From: Dermacentor variabilis
Taxonomy: Eukaryota > Arthropoda > Arachnida > Ixodida > Ixodidae
Assembly: GCF_050947875.1 (NCBI RefSeq)
Contig: NC_134569.1
Span: 261,217,100-261,281,099 of the forward strand
Direction: 5' to 3'
Length of the DNA: 64,000 nt
Below, piece by piece: positions 1 through 11,787 of the stretch (its first letter is position 1; the number at the start of each line of letters is the position of its first letter). The notes beneath the pieces were generated by a model. It did no database searches. It was not told the origin of the DNA and saw only the letters and a list, made by a program, of their open reading frames with translations. A program made the position numbers and the translations under genes.

Positions 1-671
1 AAGTACGGTGTTGGTTCTTTCGTGCGCTTTTTCATATGGTGCGCCATCGTGACATATAGGCTTCATTAATGTTGGCATATAATTTGTTTTTATTTTTTTA
101 GATCTGCCTGCCCCCTCTTCATGCAAAGCAAACATAACTTTAATTGCATATTTTTTAAAAATGGAGAAAATGTTTAAACGTGTACTGCACAGCTTTCTCA
201 TACAGTTTGATTTATTTTCCGATGCCTATAGCTGCTTCCTTCCTGCTGCGTTGGTCTGCGTTCACGCCTTTCCCGAAAAAATGCAGCCGTGTAGTTAAAT
301 AGAAGCTGATAATTTTTCTTGTAACTTCAGCTGTCCCAGGTAGCACAAAAGAGATACGTAACGTTTTCGTAGCGTTTATCCAAGACGATAAAAACGGGTT
401 AAAGAAGACACGAATGAGAGAACTTTGGCGGGAAAACATCGTATATCTCTGCTAATGTCCGGCTTAATTGCTTTCTTGAGACGATCTAGAACAGGTCTGC
501 AAGACGTATTCGAAAAGCTGGTCTAGAAATAGGATTGGGAAAGACACAACTAATCCCTTTGTAAAAACTATTCGTAACCAATTTCTAAACGTTTTTAGGA
601 CGTTATCAAAAAGCTGGTCTAGAAGCGGTCTTGAAAGGTTTACGATCATCTGAAGCTAATTTTCGCGGGTG
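1..671. other. Anonymous AT-rich DNA with a short internal direct repeat
   Basis: No coding region or element end is recognised. A 26-bp motif containing AAAAGCTGGTCTAGAA occurs at 503-528 and, with a few changes, at 599-624. The two copies lie 96 bp apart in the same orientation, with unrelated-looking sequence between. Small ORFs here have no recognisable domain. Confidence 0.5.
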
Positions 672-838
672 ACGGGCGCGATCAGACATCGTTGTTCAAA
701 ACACGCGTTTAGTTTCGCCTCACGCGACTGGCCTATGCCGTGCAGACGTCGTCAGCCGCACCCGTTGGCACGGCCTAGGCCAATCGCGTGAAGTGAAACT
801 GATCGGGCGTTTCGAACAACGATCTCCAATCGCGCCCC
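672..838. repeat. Short foldback element (inverted repeat, arms about 70 bp)
   Basis: The left arm (672-743) and right arm (768-838) are imperfect reverse complements. Both contain GGCGCGAT near the outer end, ATCGTTGTTC in the middle and a GGCCTA core near the centre, leaving a loop of about 25 bp. This is MITE or foldback architecture. No target-site duplication is clear, so the superfamily is not assigned. Confidence 0.6.
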
Positions 839-2067
839 AGATGAGTAGAAGCGTCGGTGTTGACTGTAAGAGCCATGGCGCAGTGCCAAGTACTGTTCCC
901 CGCATGGCCGGTGCATCCTATACCAAGTCGCACGAAAATGAGCCTGTTAGGAATAATAAATCCTTAATACCGCCTTTAGTAAGCTACGATGCTTACAACC
1001 ACAATGGGAATGAAATCCTGCAAAGAACAAATGGCCACGTCTTGGCAGGTGGCCAGACCAAGCCCTTCATGCCAAGAGTGCATGAAATGAGAACATTGTG
1101 ACAAAGCAAAAACACTTTATTAAAATGTAATGCTTATGTAAGGTTCGAACAAACTGTGTGAGAAATGCAAATAGAAGTAAAAGTACATCAACAATGACAA
1201 AAGTCGCAGAAAGGATTCGTAATGAACTCGAAAGTGAACATTCACTAGCACATAAACAAAATTCCAAGTACACATACAAAAATGAACAGAAAAACCTGGA
1301 GTGTACTAAAGTGTCTAATTTATCATACTAATGTGCACGTGCTATTAGATGGACTAGAGTTATGGAGAAGTGACATCGGAGCGAATGGAAGAAGTAGACT
1401 GAAAAATGCAAGAGTATGAATCGGATGGTAACTGCCTCCAAGCAATGTTACCAATCAGCTAGAAGCTTGAAAAGAGCACAAAAAGAAATACCACCGCATA
1501 CCATCATAAAACAATCCTGTGACAGAAATAAAAAAAAATGGGAATGCAAAATTTGAAATATTGCCTTTCGGATATATCAGAGAAAGTAATGGCGAGAAAA
1601 AATAACCATACAACAAAAAAGCAATAAAGTGAAATTAGTACAGAATACTTAAACGGGGGATTCAGTGTAACAAGTGAACACTACTGTAGTACAGCGAATG
1701 ATGAGACAGTAATGCTGCATCTTGCCACTCCAGAACGTGAGAAATGAATATGCAAGCCTCATATTAGAAACTTACATGAACATGGAAATAAACTGGAATG
1801 CACTGGAAGCTGCATTTGTGTAACAAAGGAAGCAATGGTCGTAATAAATAGTAAGTGTTTTATCTAAAAAGCCCTTTACAAGAGGCAAAGTTGTACCTCT
1901 CTGGCAAAAACAAAGTTGCAACGAATAATTTGCAAGCCAGCAAATACAATAATTAGCACACTGACATGTCACACTTTGCGCACATCTCCAGTCTCCTAAA
2001 GTAAAAAAAAGCACTCTGAATGAGAAAAACGTTTAACACATGTAGCCCAGAGCAAATTCTTTGCCAG
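839..2067. other. No gene recognised
   Basis: AT-rich sequence with only short ORFs without domains. I see no repeat ends, RNA gene or exon-like signal that I would defend. Confidence 0.4.
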
Positions 2068-2190
2068 TTCACTCACACTTTCACACCCAAAAACATTTGC
2101 CACAAAGTGCAGGCACAGTTCCACTGATGTTTACCAATTCACCCCCACTTTCACGTCCAAAAATATTTGGCACACAGTCAAGGCAGAGCT
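2068..2190. repeat. Imperfect tandem duplication, 70-bp period
   Basis: A segment of about 50 bp beginning TTCACTCACACTTTCAC at 2068 recurs as TTCACCCCCACTTTCAC at 2138. The following AAAAACATTTGCCACA and AAAAATATTTGGCACA also correspond. Small ORFs on both strands across it are products of the repeat. Confidence 0.6.
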
Positions 2191-2826
2191 TCATAGATAA
2201 ACAGCTTGAGAGCACCCTACTGATTATTGTGCAGTCCCGCTGCTGGAAATAGAACTGCCGCACATGTTGGTAGTGGTTTCAATGTAGACACACTTGCTGC
2301 CCTGGACAGGTATGCTCAGATATCTGCACTGGTGCTCCATTTTGTCGAAGTAGACACATTGATGCACTACGCTGGTAATTGAAATGTTTTGAATGCACAA
2401 GTATTGGCTTCACCAGAAAGACTTGCCCACATACCACCACTGGCATATATATGCACTTGCTCTTGTATCTGTATCTGTTCGGTCGCTGTTTTTGTGAGGT
2501 GCTTTGAGTTTTCTGGTTTTTGGGCATTTACGGTTACCGTTGACGACGATTGATTAACAAGACGTCGGGCGAAGATTCAATGAGCCAGGCGCCTTACAGG
2601 TACGACATTTCTTTTTTGAGGACCTGGCTATTACCTTGCCGCTACGGTGGTCGGAAGCCGAGAACATCGTCACGAGCCTTATGCTCGTACAAACGTAACA
2701 AGCCATATGAATGATGCTACGGGCCGTAATGAAAAGCCTGGGGCCTTGCAAGCGTCACAAAGCTTCATAAAGCCGGCACGTTTGGTTCTCCACAACTCGG
2801 AATCAACTTCAGCGAATTCAGGAATA

Positions 2827-4173
2827 ATGGCTGACGGTGAAGCCGAGAGCAAGAAGCCTCGCCTAGAAGACAGCAAGTACGATGACACAACATCGAATTA
2901 TGAGCTAAGTGATGAAGAAGAGATGGGTGAAGATGCACCATTTACTTTGGTCACGTACAAGAAAAAGCGAGCCGAAGGCATTCCTGTTGTCTTTCGCCCA
3001 ACAAGTGAAGGTACTACTTTTTGGCAAGTAAATCCAAACCGAGTGTCTGCCGAAATAGTTTCCGCTGCCAAAGAAAAAGTACAGTCTTTCAGGACGAACA
3101 GAGATGGAAGCTTCAGTGTCAGCGTTGCTTCCTTAGCGTCGGCGAAACGCCTTTTGATGCTTTCAAGTGTAGGCGGCCTGAAAGTCAAGCCCTTCATCCC
3201 CGAGTCATACACGCGAAACGTTGGGAAAGTAAAACATGTGCCTCTGCAGTATACAGACGAACAACTCCTAGACTTCTTGAAAGACGCAGGAGTTATATCG
3301 GCACGCAGACAGATAAGATATTCCCGCCAAGAAGATGGAGCAGTACAGTCACGTCCACTGCACACGGTAATTCTGACTTTCACAGACGATCGCCCTATTC
3401 CAGGAAGAATTTAATTGGGTTTCACCAGTCGCCCTGTCGAGGAATACCTAGGACCAGCACTTCGCTGCTATAACTGCCAGAGATTTGGGCACATGGCGAA
3501 AACCTGCCGTAGCACACGTCGATGCAAAATCTGCTCAGAAGATCATGACCACAAGGAGTGCAAGTCACTTCTTCAACCTAAATGTGCAAACTGTGCGGGG
3601 AACCATGCCGCCTCCTTCTCAGGCTGCCCTCAGAAAAAAGCAGCGGCACAAATGCGTCGACATGAACTAATCCATGGAAGACAACCGCGACGCAACGAAC
3701 CCGCCCCAAACCTTGAGAATGTTCATCCAGTGCCAGATCACCCACCTCAGCGGGCACCGGAACCACCACAGCCAAAAGCATCAACAAGCTATTCCTCCTC
3801 TAGAGAACAACTAACAGTGCAATCAAGAGACCAATCAAGAGGATCACAGTCAAGTGCCCAGTCTTATGTATCAGTGCTACGGAAACCCAGACGACAACAG
3901 GCAGAAAGTAATACACAAGGAAGCTCCAGTACTCGCACACATTTCTCTCAGCGACCTTACTCATCTACTGCAGCAGTAACACCAGCTAATAGCGAACATA
4001 CCACAGCATCGGTGACACAACTGATTTTGCCAATGCTTTTCGCAGCTCTTAAGGCAATCCTGTCTGCTCTGCCGGAAGCAAACAACCTACCAGAAGTGAA
4101 AGCCTTGTTGCCTCTAGAAGCACTATTGTGTCAACAATCCGGGCCGAAACTGCGGCAGGCAGAGCATGAATAA
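2827..4173 (+). pseudogene. LINE ORF1, gag-like nucleic-acid-binding protein, one nonsense codon
   Basis: ORF1 proteins of I-type LINEs bind the element RNA and form the transposition particle. The ATG at 2827 (MADGEAESKKPRLED) fits best; an upstream in-frame ATG at 2647 is less likely because the sequence after 2827 has the acidic and basic start common to such proteins. An N-terminal acidic region is followed by an RNA-recognition-like region, then three zinc-knuckle-like clusters: CYNCQRFGHMAKTC, CKICSEDHDHKEC and CANCAGNHAASFSGC. A Ser/Gln-rich low-complexity region and a Leu/Ala-rich end follow. A TAA at 3412-3414 interrupts the frame just before the knuckles, and the same frame continues to a stop at 4171-4173. 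The last 8 nt overlap the start of ORF2 in another frame. Confidence 0.82.
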
Positions 4174-7100
4174 CCGCTACAAAAATGTCTCCATATTTCA
4201 GTGGAATGCCAACAGTCTTCGAAGGAAGTGTGCTGACTTTCGTAAACTGCTTGTGCAATACAACTTCTCAATACTTTGCATTCAAGAGGCGGGAATCAAT
4301 GACGACTTTCGCCTCTCAAATTATGTGATATACAAGACTTCTCGTCAAAGTGCTGTTAGCAGAGTGCTCCTGTGCGTCAGAAAGGACCTACCATCTTATC
4401 AAATTCAGTCCAGTGATTCAGACTTCACGGAATTCATCGCATGTAAAGTATCCTTTGGCAAGCTCTGTATAACAGTGATTAATCTATATCTACAACCTTC
4501 AAACCGGATTTCAGTAGAAGCGCTAGTGCATATCTTCAAAATAGCTCATTCTAATGTATTTATATGTGGCGACTTCAATGCACACAACACCATCTGGGGC
4601 AGCGATCATTGTGATGCACGGGGTAACGTTATTGAGTGCGCCATAGATAAATGCAACTTGACTGTTTTAAACGATGGGTCGCCAATATTCCTTCGTGGAT
4701 ATAATTACTCAAGCTGCATAGATGTTACCCTGTGTTCACATGATCTAGTGAACGGTGTGGGATGGACAACAGATATGGAAACGCGCGGAAGTGATCATTT
4801 TCCCATCCTTGTTTACCACCCTAGCATGCACTGTGATATCAGGCGTTACAGCAGACTAACCAACTGGCAAGCTTTTCGGTACCGCCTAACGGATCAAATT
4901 AATCAACATGCAACAGTGGAAAAATTTACAGAATTTTTGCAGGACAATATGAACATATGCACAAAGAAGGTCCCAATTCCAAAAGATAATGCTGCAGTTG
5001 ACGGAGACTATGAACACCTAAGAGCCATCCGACGTCGATCCGAAAGAGCTTACCGACAGAGCGGAAGTTTAGAAGCATACAGAAACGCTCAGAAAATACA
5101 CAATGTAATGCGCAGACGAATGGAAAATTTAGGCAAACGGCGCTGGCGCGATTTCTGCCGCACGCTGTCTCCTCACTCGGCTGTCCCACGAATTTTTCTA
5201 GTAATTCGTTCTTTAAGCGGACCTGTAACACAGAGCTTCCCATTTCGTGCTCTCGCTGCAGCTCGGGACACGTGTGAAATAATAGTTGCAGATGAATTTT
5301 GTGAGCTTATTTCCAGACTTGCTTTTTCATCGCAATGTGCAGAATTTGATATTTCAGTAGTGTTGGCTAAGCGAAAAATTACTGCTTGCTACTGGGCCCA
5401 ACATCCTCAATTAGATCATACTTTCACATTAAGCGAGCTTCAATGTGCAATTGCATCACGTCGCCAAAAGTCCGCTGCTGGGCCGGACGGCATTACGTAC
5501 AATATGCTAAGAAACCTCGGACCGACAGGTACAAATGCTCTCTTAGACATCTATAATAACTTATGGATAGAGGAAACTGTACCTGACTCTTGGAAAGTCG
5601 CTCGAATCATACCAATTTTAAAACCTGGTAAGACGCCCTTGTGCCTTGAATCCTTCCGCCCTGTTAGTTTGACAAGTTGTTTATGCAAAGTAATGGAGAA
5701 AATGATTGACGCGCGACTTCAATGGTGGTGTAATGAAACGAATGTGCTGTCCAACTACTTAGTAGGTTTTAGAAAACATAGATGCACAATGGATGCAATA
5801 TTAGATATAGTAACCTGTGTGGAGCACGAGCGTGCACGTGGGAACATGACTATAGCAGTATTCCTAGACATCAAGAGGGCATTTGACACTGTTAGTCACG
5901 TTCATGTTTTGCTAAGCATGTTGGAACTTGGTCTGTCTGGCAGGTCCTTGCGATGGATGTCTGAATTTCTATCAGGTCGCAAAATATTTGTTCAGACGGG
6001 TGAAGGAAAGAGTGCTGAACATGTTGTCAAACAGGGAGTACCACAGGGAAGTGTACTCAGCCCCTTCCTTTTTAACTGCGTCATGGCTGATCTAACAAGA
6101 AGGCTACCATCACAGTTAAAGTTTTCACTGTATGCAGATGATGTGTGTTTTTGGACATCTGGGTCTAATGCTCAACTACTTCAAATGGCATTGCAAGACG
6201 GCATAAATATAATCAACAAATTTTTGAGAGAGAGAGGAATGGTACTATCACACGCAAAGACAGCTGTATTGCCCTTCACTCGAAGGCAGTTAAAAAATTT
6301 CACTCTTAATCTGGAAGGACACCCTCTAATGATTGTCACACAGCATCGATTTCTAGGCATAATACTTGAGGCAGCTATCCTGGGCACCCCACATAAAGAA
6401 ACTCGAAAACGAGGTCAATGTCATAGTGACTGTACTTCGCAGACTTGGAGGCACATCATAGGCCGGATCAGTATCGTCCATGCTGACTGTTCACAATGCA
6501 TTAATACGACAAAAAGTTGCGTATTCCGCGCCCATCTTACACGGACTTTCCCACACGTCAGAAGAGCGACTTCAAAGACTTTTAGCTAGAGGACTACGCC
6601 TATGCCTAGGTGTTCCACGAGCGACTTCTAGTTCTCTTGTAATAGCTGAGGCTCGCCAATCACCATTTCCAGTTATGCGAACTACAGAAACATGCCGGCA
6701 TTATTTCCGTCTTCAAACCCAGCATAAAAACCACCCATTGGCTCTAGACATAATGAAACGAGATAGAAGTTATGTTCATGTAGAAATTCAAGAAAATGTT
6801 CACATATTGCCAAGAAATGAATTTTGGGACTCAGACATCGAATATCCTCCATGGCTGCTTACAGTTCCAAAAATCGAATTGTCAGTAGATGGGACATTCA
6901 GCAAAAGAGACATGTTCATTCGAGCTGCTCAACAACTAGCGCTGTGCCAGATATATATGCGGTATTCAGGATACACACACGTCTACACAGATGGCTCCAG
7001 TACAGCAACCTCTTCAACTTCATCATTCATTATACCGCACCTCAACAAACAAGGATCAATTAAGTTATCTCGTGCGACTTCGTCCACAACGGCTGAACTG

Positions 7101-7849
7101 TTCGCAATCCTAGTGCGATAAAATATATATTGTCAGTAAGAGATGCGCAAAAATGGGTAATTTTCAGCGATTCACAGGCGGCTCTAACATTACTCTGCAA
7201 CACAAAGGGGAAAACATTCAGTGACAGTATAATATATGAAACACTTAAAAACCTCACAAAGGCAAGCGAAGCGAAACATTCAATAGCATTCCAGTGGATA
7301 CCAGGGCATTGCGACATTCCTGGCAACACAGCAGCCGATGAAGCAGCACGACAAGCGCACCTCAAAGATGATACGGCTCCGCTCCCAATATCAAAGGATG
7401 AATTACGCTGCATTATAAGGACAACGTCTCTCAAAATGTCTAGAAACACTTGGTTTGACCAGAATTCTAAGAGCTCGGACTTATATCATATTGATCCATT
7501 TATTGAATTCAAATTTTCATTGTCATTAGATAGAACTATGGAAACCCTTATTCATCGATTAAGGCTAGGCACTGCCTACACAAAGCATTTCTTACACAGA
7601 ATCGGCCGTGCGGAAACCCCCGAATGTGATTGTGGATTTGCAGACGAAGATATATGTCACCTCCTTCTAGATTGCCCACATCACGACACACCAAGAAGCC
7701 GACTTAAATCAGCGCTAATTAAATTAGACCGCAGACCTTTCAGTTTAAGGAAACTTTTGGGCCCTCGGCCAACAACGACCTTACAGAAGAGTGCTTTAAA
7801 AGCACTAAAGACTTTTCTTGAAGACAGCGGCATTGCTGGACGTTATTAG
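4166..7849 (+). pseudogene. LINE ORF2: endonuclease, reverse transcriptase, RNase H; broken by two frameshifts and a stop
   Basis: ORF2 makes target-primed reverse transcripts. From ATG 4166, an AP-endonuclease-like domain is marked by QWNANSLRRK, QEAG, GDFNAHNTIWGS and GSDHFPI. Reverse transcriptase follows with AAGPDGI, FRPVSLTS, FLDIKRAFDTV, GVPQGSVLSP and the catalytic YADDV near 6132. A one-base shift near 6370 moves the frame, and a TAG at 6459-6461 stops it. RNase H then shows VYTDGSS and TTAELFAI. A second shift near 7115 precedes FSDSQAAL and WIPGHCDIPGNTAADEA. A Cys/His tail (CDCGFADEDICHLLLDC) ends the protein, stop 7847-7849. RNase H next to an AP endonuclease points to the I superfamily. 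The catalytic residues themselves look intact. Confidence 0.88.
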
Positions 7850-8265
7850 CGCTTTCATTGTTCCCTTCATTTCATTGTCACTGTATATATCCATCTGTTT
7901 GTGAATTATGTTACGTTGACTGTTCTGTTGTGACTGTATGTGATAATGCATTTACACGATGTATGTACCACCCGCTGACTAGACAATGTGTTATTAGGCG
8001 ACAATATCTTTTGTACTTTTGAGACTTTCATCTACATAAGTGTGGAGACATTTACATTGTATACTGTATGTACCATGTGTTCCTTACGTCATAGTCTTCC
8101 TGTGGAAACGTTGAGTGACAAGTCCGGGTGCTTGTGTGAAAAGACTATTTGATATGTAACCTTGAACCCTGTACGATGTATGCCGGAACCACTCAAGAGA
8201 TGAGGAGTAGCCGGCGCCTTAAACTGTGCGCCAACATCTCCTTATATCATATCAATAAAAAAAAA
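7850..8265 (+). other. 3' UTR of the I-group LINE
   Basis: Untranslated sequence between the ORF2 stop and the AATAAA-containing A tail at 8254-8265. No other feature is seen. Confidence 0.6.
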
Positions 8266-8280
8266 GTATTCCCTATGTGG

Positions 8281-8466
8281 GAGCCATGTGTAAAACCGGT
8301 GTCATACGACCACTCTCGATCGCGATCAAGCCCGATCCGGATCGAAATTATCGATGCGATTGGCTCACTCTCGTAGCTTGCGCAGAGGAGCCAATCACGA
8401 CCGAGAAATTCGATTTGTAACGGACAGGATAGCGGCTAAAAGAGCCCCGTGTGAAACCGGTATCAA
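8281..8466. repeat. Small direct-repeat-bounded unit with an internal palindrome
   Basis: GTGTAAAACCGGTGTCA near 8288 and GTGTGAAACCGGTATCA near 8449 are in the same orientation, each preceded by GAGCC. Between them GATGCGATTGGCTC and GAGCCAATCACGAC form an inverted repeat. This could be a degraded MITE with one end lost or a local duplication. The superfamily is unknown. Confidence 0.45.
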
Positions 8467-8551
8467 ATAATGCACAGACGTACGCTAGGAAAATGTGTTG
8501 CACAAGGACAAAGAACTGCGACATGCCCTGTTGTGCGAAGCGCGCGAACAG

Positions 8552-8802
<251 letters not shown>

Positions 8803-8922
8803 AGTGGTGGAGTGTGCTGTCCGGTTCCTTCGCCCTCTCGCTCCCGGTCTCTCTCCAGCTTCACCTACGCTACATCCCTGGAGCTCCGCTCGGGTCGCCG
8901 CCTCTACCAACTGCACTCAACC

Positions 8923-9927
8923 ATGTCGCAAGACCAGCAGACCAGTACCACGACATCCACCTTGCCTACTCCTGCGGGAACCCCTTCTTGGACAGTCACC
9001 ACCCCTCAGAAGGATCCACCGCTCTTTGCTGGGCTTCCAGGCGACGACGTTGAAGACTGGTTGGAGCTATACGAGCGCGTGAGTGACTTTAACCACTGGA
9101 ACGAATCAGCAAAACTTGCTCACGTCGCCTTCTACCTAACCGGAGTTGCGAAAACTTGGTTTTCCAATCATGAGCTCGATTTGGTCAACTGGAGCATCTT
9201 TAAACACCATCTACGCCAGATTTTCGCGAACTCGTCTGTCCGCTCCGATATCGCTAAGAAGAAGCTTGCTGAGCGTGTACAGCACTCAGGCGAGTCCTAC
9301 ACTTCGTACATAGAGGACGTCCTCGCCCTCTGCCGCCGCGTGAACACCTCGATGGCAGAGAGTGACCGTGTGCGCCACCTGCTCAAGGGTATTGGGACTG
9401 CGGCATTCAATGCTCTTGTAGTGCTGAATCCCACTACCGTCGCCGACATCATCAGTACGTGTCAGCGTCTCGATGACCTTCATATGCTCCGCTTACACCC
9501 TGACACGTCTGATTGCAAGGCGTCCAACGACAGCGAGCTACGTGCTTTGATTCGCTCCATCATCCGTGAGGAACTGCACGCCCAAGCTTCGTCAAACCCT
9601 CCTGAGGTCCATCTGATGCCCCCTGGTCGCGGCCTACGCCATATCGTAAGGGAAGTTGCCTGGCTTCCAACGTTATCAAAACGTATTCACCCCTCGTTTT
9701 TAAGCTATCTTGTTTGGAACGTCTTTGATGCGTCAATTTTGGTCAAAAATCCGTTTCAGACGTTGAATCCCTTAATACGACGTTTTCAAGACTTCGTGTG
9801 CTACCTGGGTGTGTTCTCATTGCAACCAATGTTGCTCATGCACCTTGTCCTCACGAGGGTGAGTATATCCATATTACTGTCTGCAAGCAGTTCTTGCTTA
9901 CTAAAACATTCTGTAAACAGGTTTTGA
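8923..9927 (+). pseudogene. Ty3/gypsy-type gag fragment, pol missing
   Basis: From ATG 8923 (MSQDQQTSTTTS) the protein resembles the retrotransposon gag family: DPPLFAGLPGDDVEDWL, a WNESAKLAHVAFYLTG helix, AKTWF, and LAERVQHSGESYTSYIEDVL. These make up the capsid-like core that builds the cytoplasmic particle. Similarity seems to end near 9640 (GLRHIVRE). The remaining residues to the stop at 9925-9927 look like unrelated flanking DNA read through. No protease, reverse transcriptase or integrase follows, so this is a 5' fragment of an LTR element joined to other sequence. Confidence 0.75.
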
Positions 9928-11080
9928 AGCATTTCGCAATCCGCACACGGCACATGTTTGGTCAAGCTTGTCTTCACGGTGTAAGTTTCTTTTCCACTGA
10001 TGTCTCCTTTCTTCGTCTTGCGGGACACTGAAAAGAGACGCCTTCGGCGAGTCTTTCACTCGACTATGACCTGTCCGGCACCCTGATGCAAAACAAATCA
10101 TGCGCCGGCGACTAGGCATAGTTCCTTAGCGCACCGCAGAACGAGCACAAAGGATGTCCAAGGACGTTGCAGAGACAAGTCTACGAACATTGCACTTTAC
10201 AAAAACAATCAAAATCCAGTCGATTCGCATCCTCGTGTGCAGGCTGCAGCACGCAAATGTTGCTAAAAGGAACAAATGTATGCTAAAGAAAAATCGTCGT
10301 CATGCAATTTCGTAGCAGTAGACCCTTAATGTGAAAGCTGTACAGTAACGCTGATATTGGCTACGTGGTGCAGATTCGTAGCGATGCTGAGGTGCTTGTG
10401 CGCAAGAGTAATTAATGAAGAAATCGCGTATTGCTTGTGCGCAAGGGTAATTAATGCCCGGCTGTTACGATGTCTAGCTCATATACGGGGCGCTCTATGT
10501 GGGTGAAACATGGGCTCAGACCGCTACAAGCGCGCGCGAAATAGCTCTGAAGGCTTGGCAGTACACTTGTTCGACGTCTCTGTGCTTGTACTGCGACAGG
10601 AGACGTGACGGTAGGTGTGCACGTGTATCACACTATATCCTTCCAGTGGCCGCTTTCCACTCTTGATATACTTCGCCGCAATACAATGCGCATGCTTGAT
10701 TGCGCGACACTGGTGCCTTGCGGCGAAGCTGACTTTAGGCAAACGGAATTATGCAACGCTCGAGCCATCTCATCCGTCACTGCGGATACAAAACGCATAC
10801 ACGTTCAAGCTACTTGAGCTGCATCATTTTGTCGATGTTTACCCCTCTTTGTTAAATGATGAGGATAACGTACGCCTGTGTGGGTGATTTAAAAGATTGA
10901 TAAAAAGCCTAGTAACCTATGTGCAGTCAGTCAAAAAACACTATTTATGAAGGTGTCCACGCTCCTGTAAAAAAAAAGAATGCAATTCAGTGATGACCCT
11001 CTGGAGGTGGACCCGCACCTATGTAAACACAACCGGCTCATCAGTCACAAACTTGGGGCTGAAGAGAACTTTTTAATGCT
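9660..11080. other. Mostly anonymous stretch around the THAP fragment
   Basis: Apart from the THAP-like piece I see only a small tandem duplication: TTGTGCGCAAG followed by GTAATTAATG occurs near 10397 and again about 40 bp later. The ORFs at 10605-10887 carry no domain. Confidence 0.4.
9930..10119 (-). pseudogene. THAP-type zinc finger fragment
   Basis: On the minus strand the first 58 residues show CFASGC, then ASLFSVPQDEERRHQWKRNL and TCAVC. This matches the spacing of a THAP C2CH DNA-binding domain, including its conserved Trp and Pro. The expected final His after CAVC is not seen in frame, so the domain is cut or shifted at its end. THAP domains occur in animal regulators and in P-element-like transposases. 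With no neighbouring exon recognised I treat it as a transposon or retro-derived fragment. Confidence 0.5.
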
Positions 11081-11787
11081 CATTCATCATCATCATCATC
11101 ATCATCAGCCTGGTTACGCCCACTGCAGGGCAAAGGCCTCTCCCATACTTCTCCAACAACCCCGGTCATGTACTAATTGTGGCCATGCCATGCCTGCAAA
11201 CTTCTTAATCTCAGACACCCACCTAACTTTCTGCCGCCCCCTGCTACGCTTCCCTTCCCTTGGGATCCAGTTCGTAACCCTTAATGACCATCGGTTATCT
11301 TCCCTCCTCATTACATGTCCTGCCCATGCCCATTTCCTTTTCTTGATTTCAACTAAGATGTCATTAACTCGCGTTTGTTCCCTCACCCAATCTGCTCTTT
11401 TCTTATCCCTTAACGTTACACCTATCATTCTTCTTTCCATAGCTCGTTGCGTCGTCCTCAATTTGAGTAGAACCCTTTTCGTAAGCCTCCAGGTTTCTGC
11501 CCCGTAGGTGAGTACTGGTAAGACACAGCTATTATATACTTTTCTCTTGAGGGATAATGGAAACCTGCTGTTCATGATCTGCGAATGCCTGCCAAACGCG
11601 CCCCAGCCCATTCTTATTCTTCTGATTATTTCCGTCTCATGATCCGGATCCGCCGTCACTACCTGCCCTAAGTAAATGTATTCCCTTACGACTTCCAGTG
11701 CCTCGTTGCCTATTGTAAATTGCTGTTCTCTTTCGAGACTGTTAAGCATTACTTTAGTTTTCTGCAGATTAATTTTTAGACCTACTC
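11081..11787 (-). mobile_element. 5'-truncated RTE-like LINE, 3' end with (ATG)n tail
   Basis: The minus strand encodes the C-terminal part of a LINE polyprotein and ends in a trinucleotide tail read as (ATG/TGA)n at 11086-11106 on the opposite strand. RTE-type elements characteristically have very short 3' UTRs with such tails. Sequence upstream of about 11787 no longer matches, so the copy is 5'-truncated. Confidence 0.75.
11114..11749 (-). pseudogene. C-terminal part of RTE-like LINE reverse transcriptase
   Basis: Read from 11749 down, the 211 residues include YIYLGQVV, the thumb-region CVLPVLTYGAETW, QRAMERRMIGVTLRDKKR, KWAWAGHVMRR and GRQKVRWVSEIKKFAG. This series is familiar from the ends of RTE-type endonuclease-reverse transcriptase proteins in arthropods. 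The catalytic palm is absent. The first Met is internal to the original protein, since reading frame continues upstream to about 11785. The frame is open to the end, suggesting a fairly recent truncated insertion. Confidence 0.78.

Larger units (their letters stand above)
2530..8265 (+). mobile_element. Near-complete I-group non-LTR retrotransposon (LINE with RNase H)
   Basis: The order of parts is that of an I-type LINE: a 5' region, ORF1 with zinc knuckles (2827-4173), ORF2 with endonuclease, reverse transcriptase, RNase H and a Cys/His tail (4166-7849), then about 400 bp of 3' UTR. The 3' end is well placed, at AATAAAAAAAAA (8254-8265). The 5' end is approximate. No target-site duplication was found, although the 7-mer AAGTATT occurs both at 8264 and at 2399, which is too short to trust. 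Both ORFs carry stops or frameshifts, so this copy cannot move on its own. It is the oldest-looking but least fragmented LINE in the left part of the window. Confidence 0.85.

Noticed and set aside
2898..3383. 161-codon minus ORF
   Set aside because: Antisense to the I-group LINE ORF1; no domain.
2399..8270. AAGTATT as the target duplication of the I-group LINE
   Set aside because: Only 7 bp, common by chance, and it would place the 5' end at an unsupported position.
10980..11507. 175-codon + strand ORF with a poly-His run
   Set aside because: It is the opposite strand of the RTE-like LINE; the His run is its (ATG)n tail.
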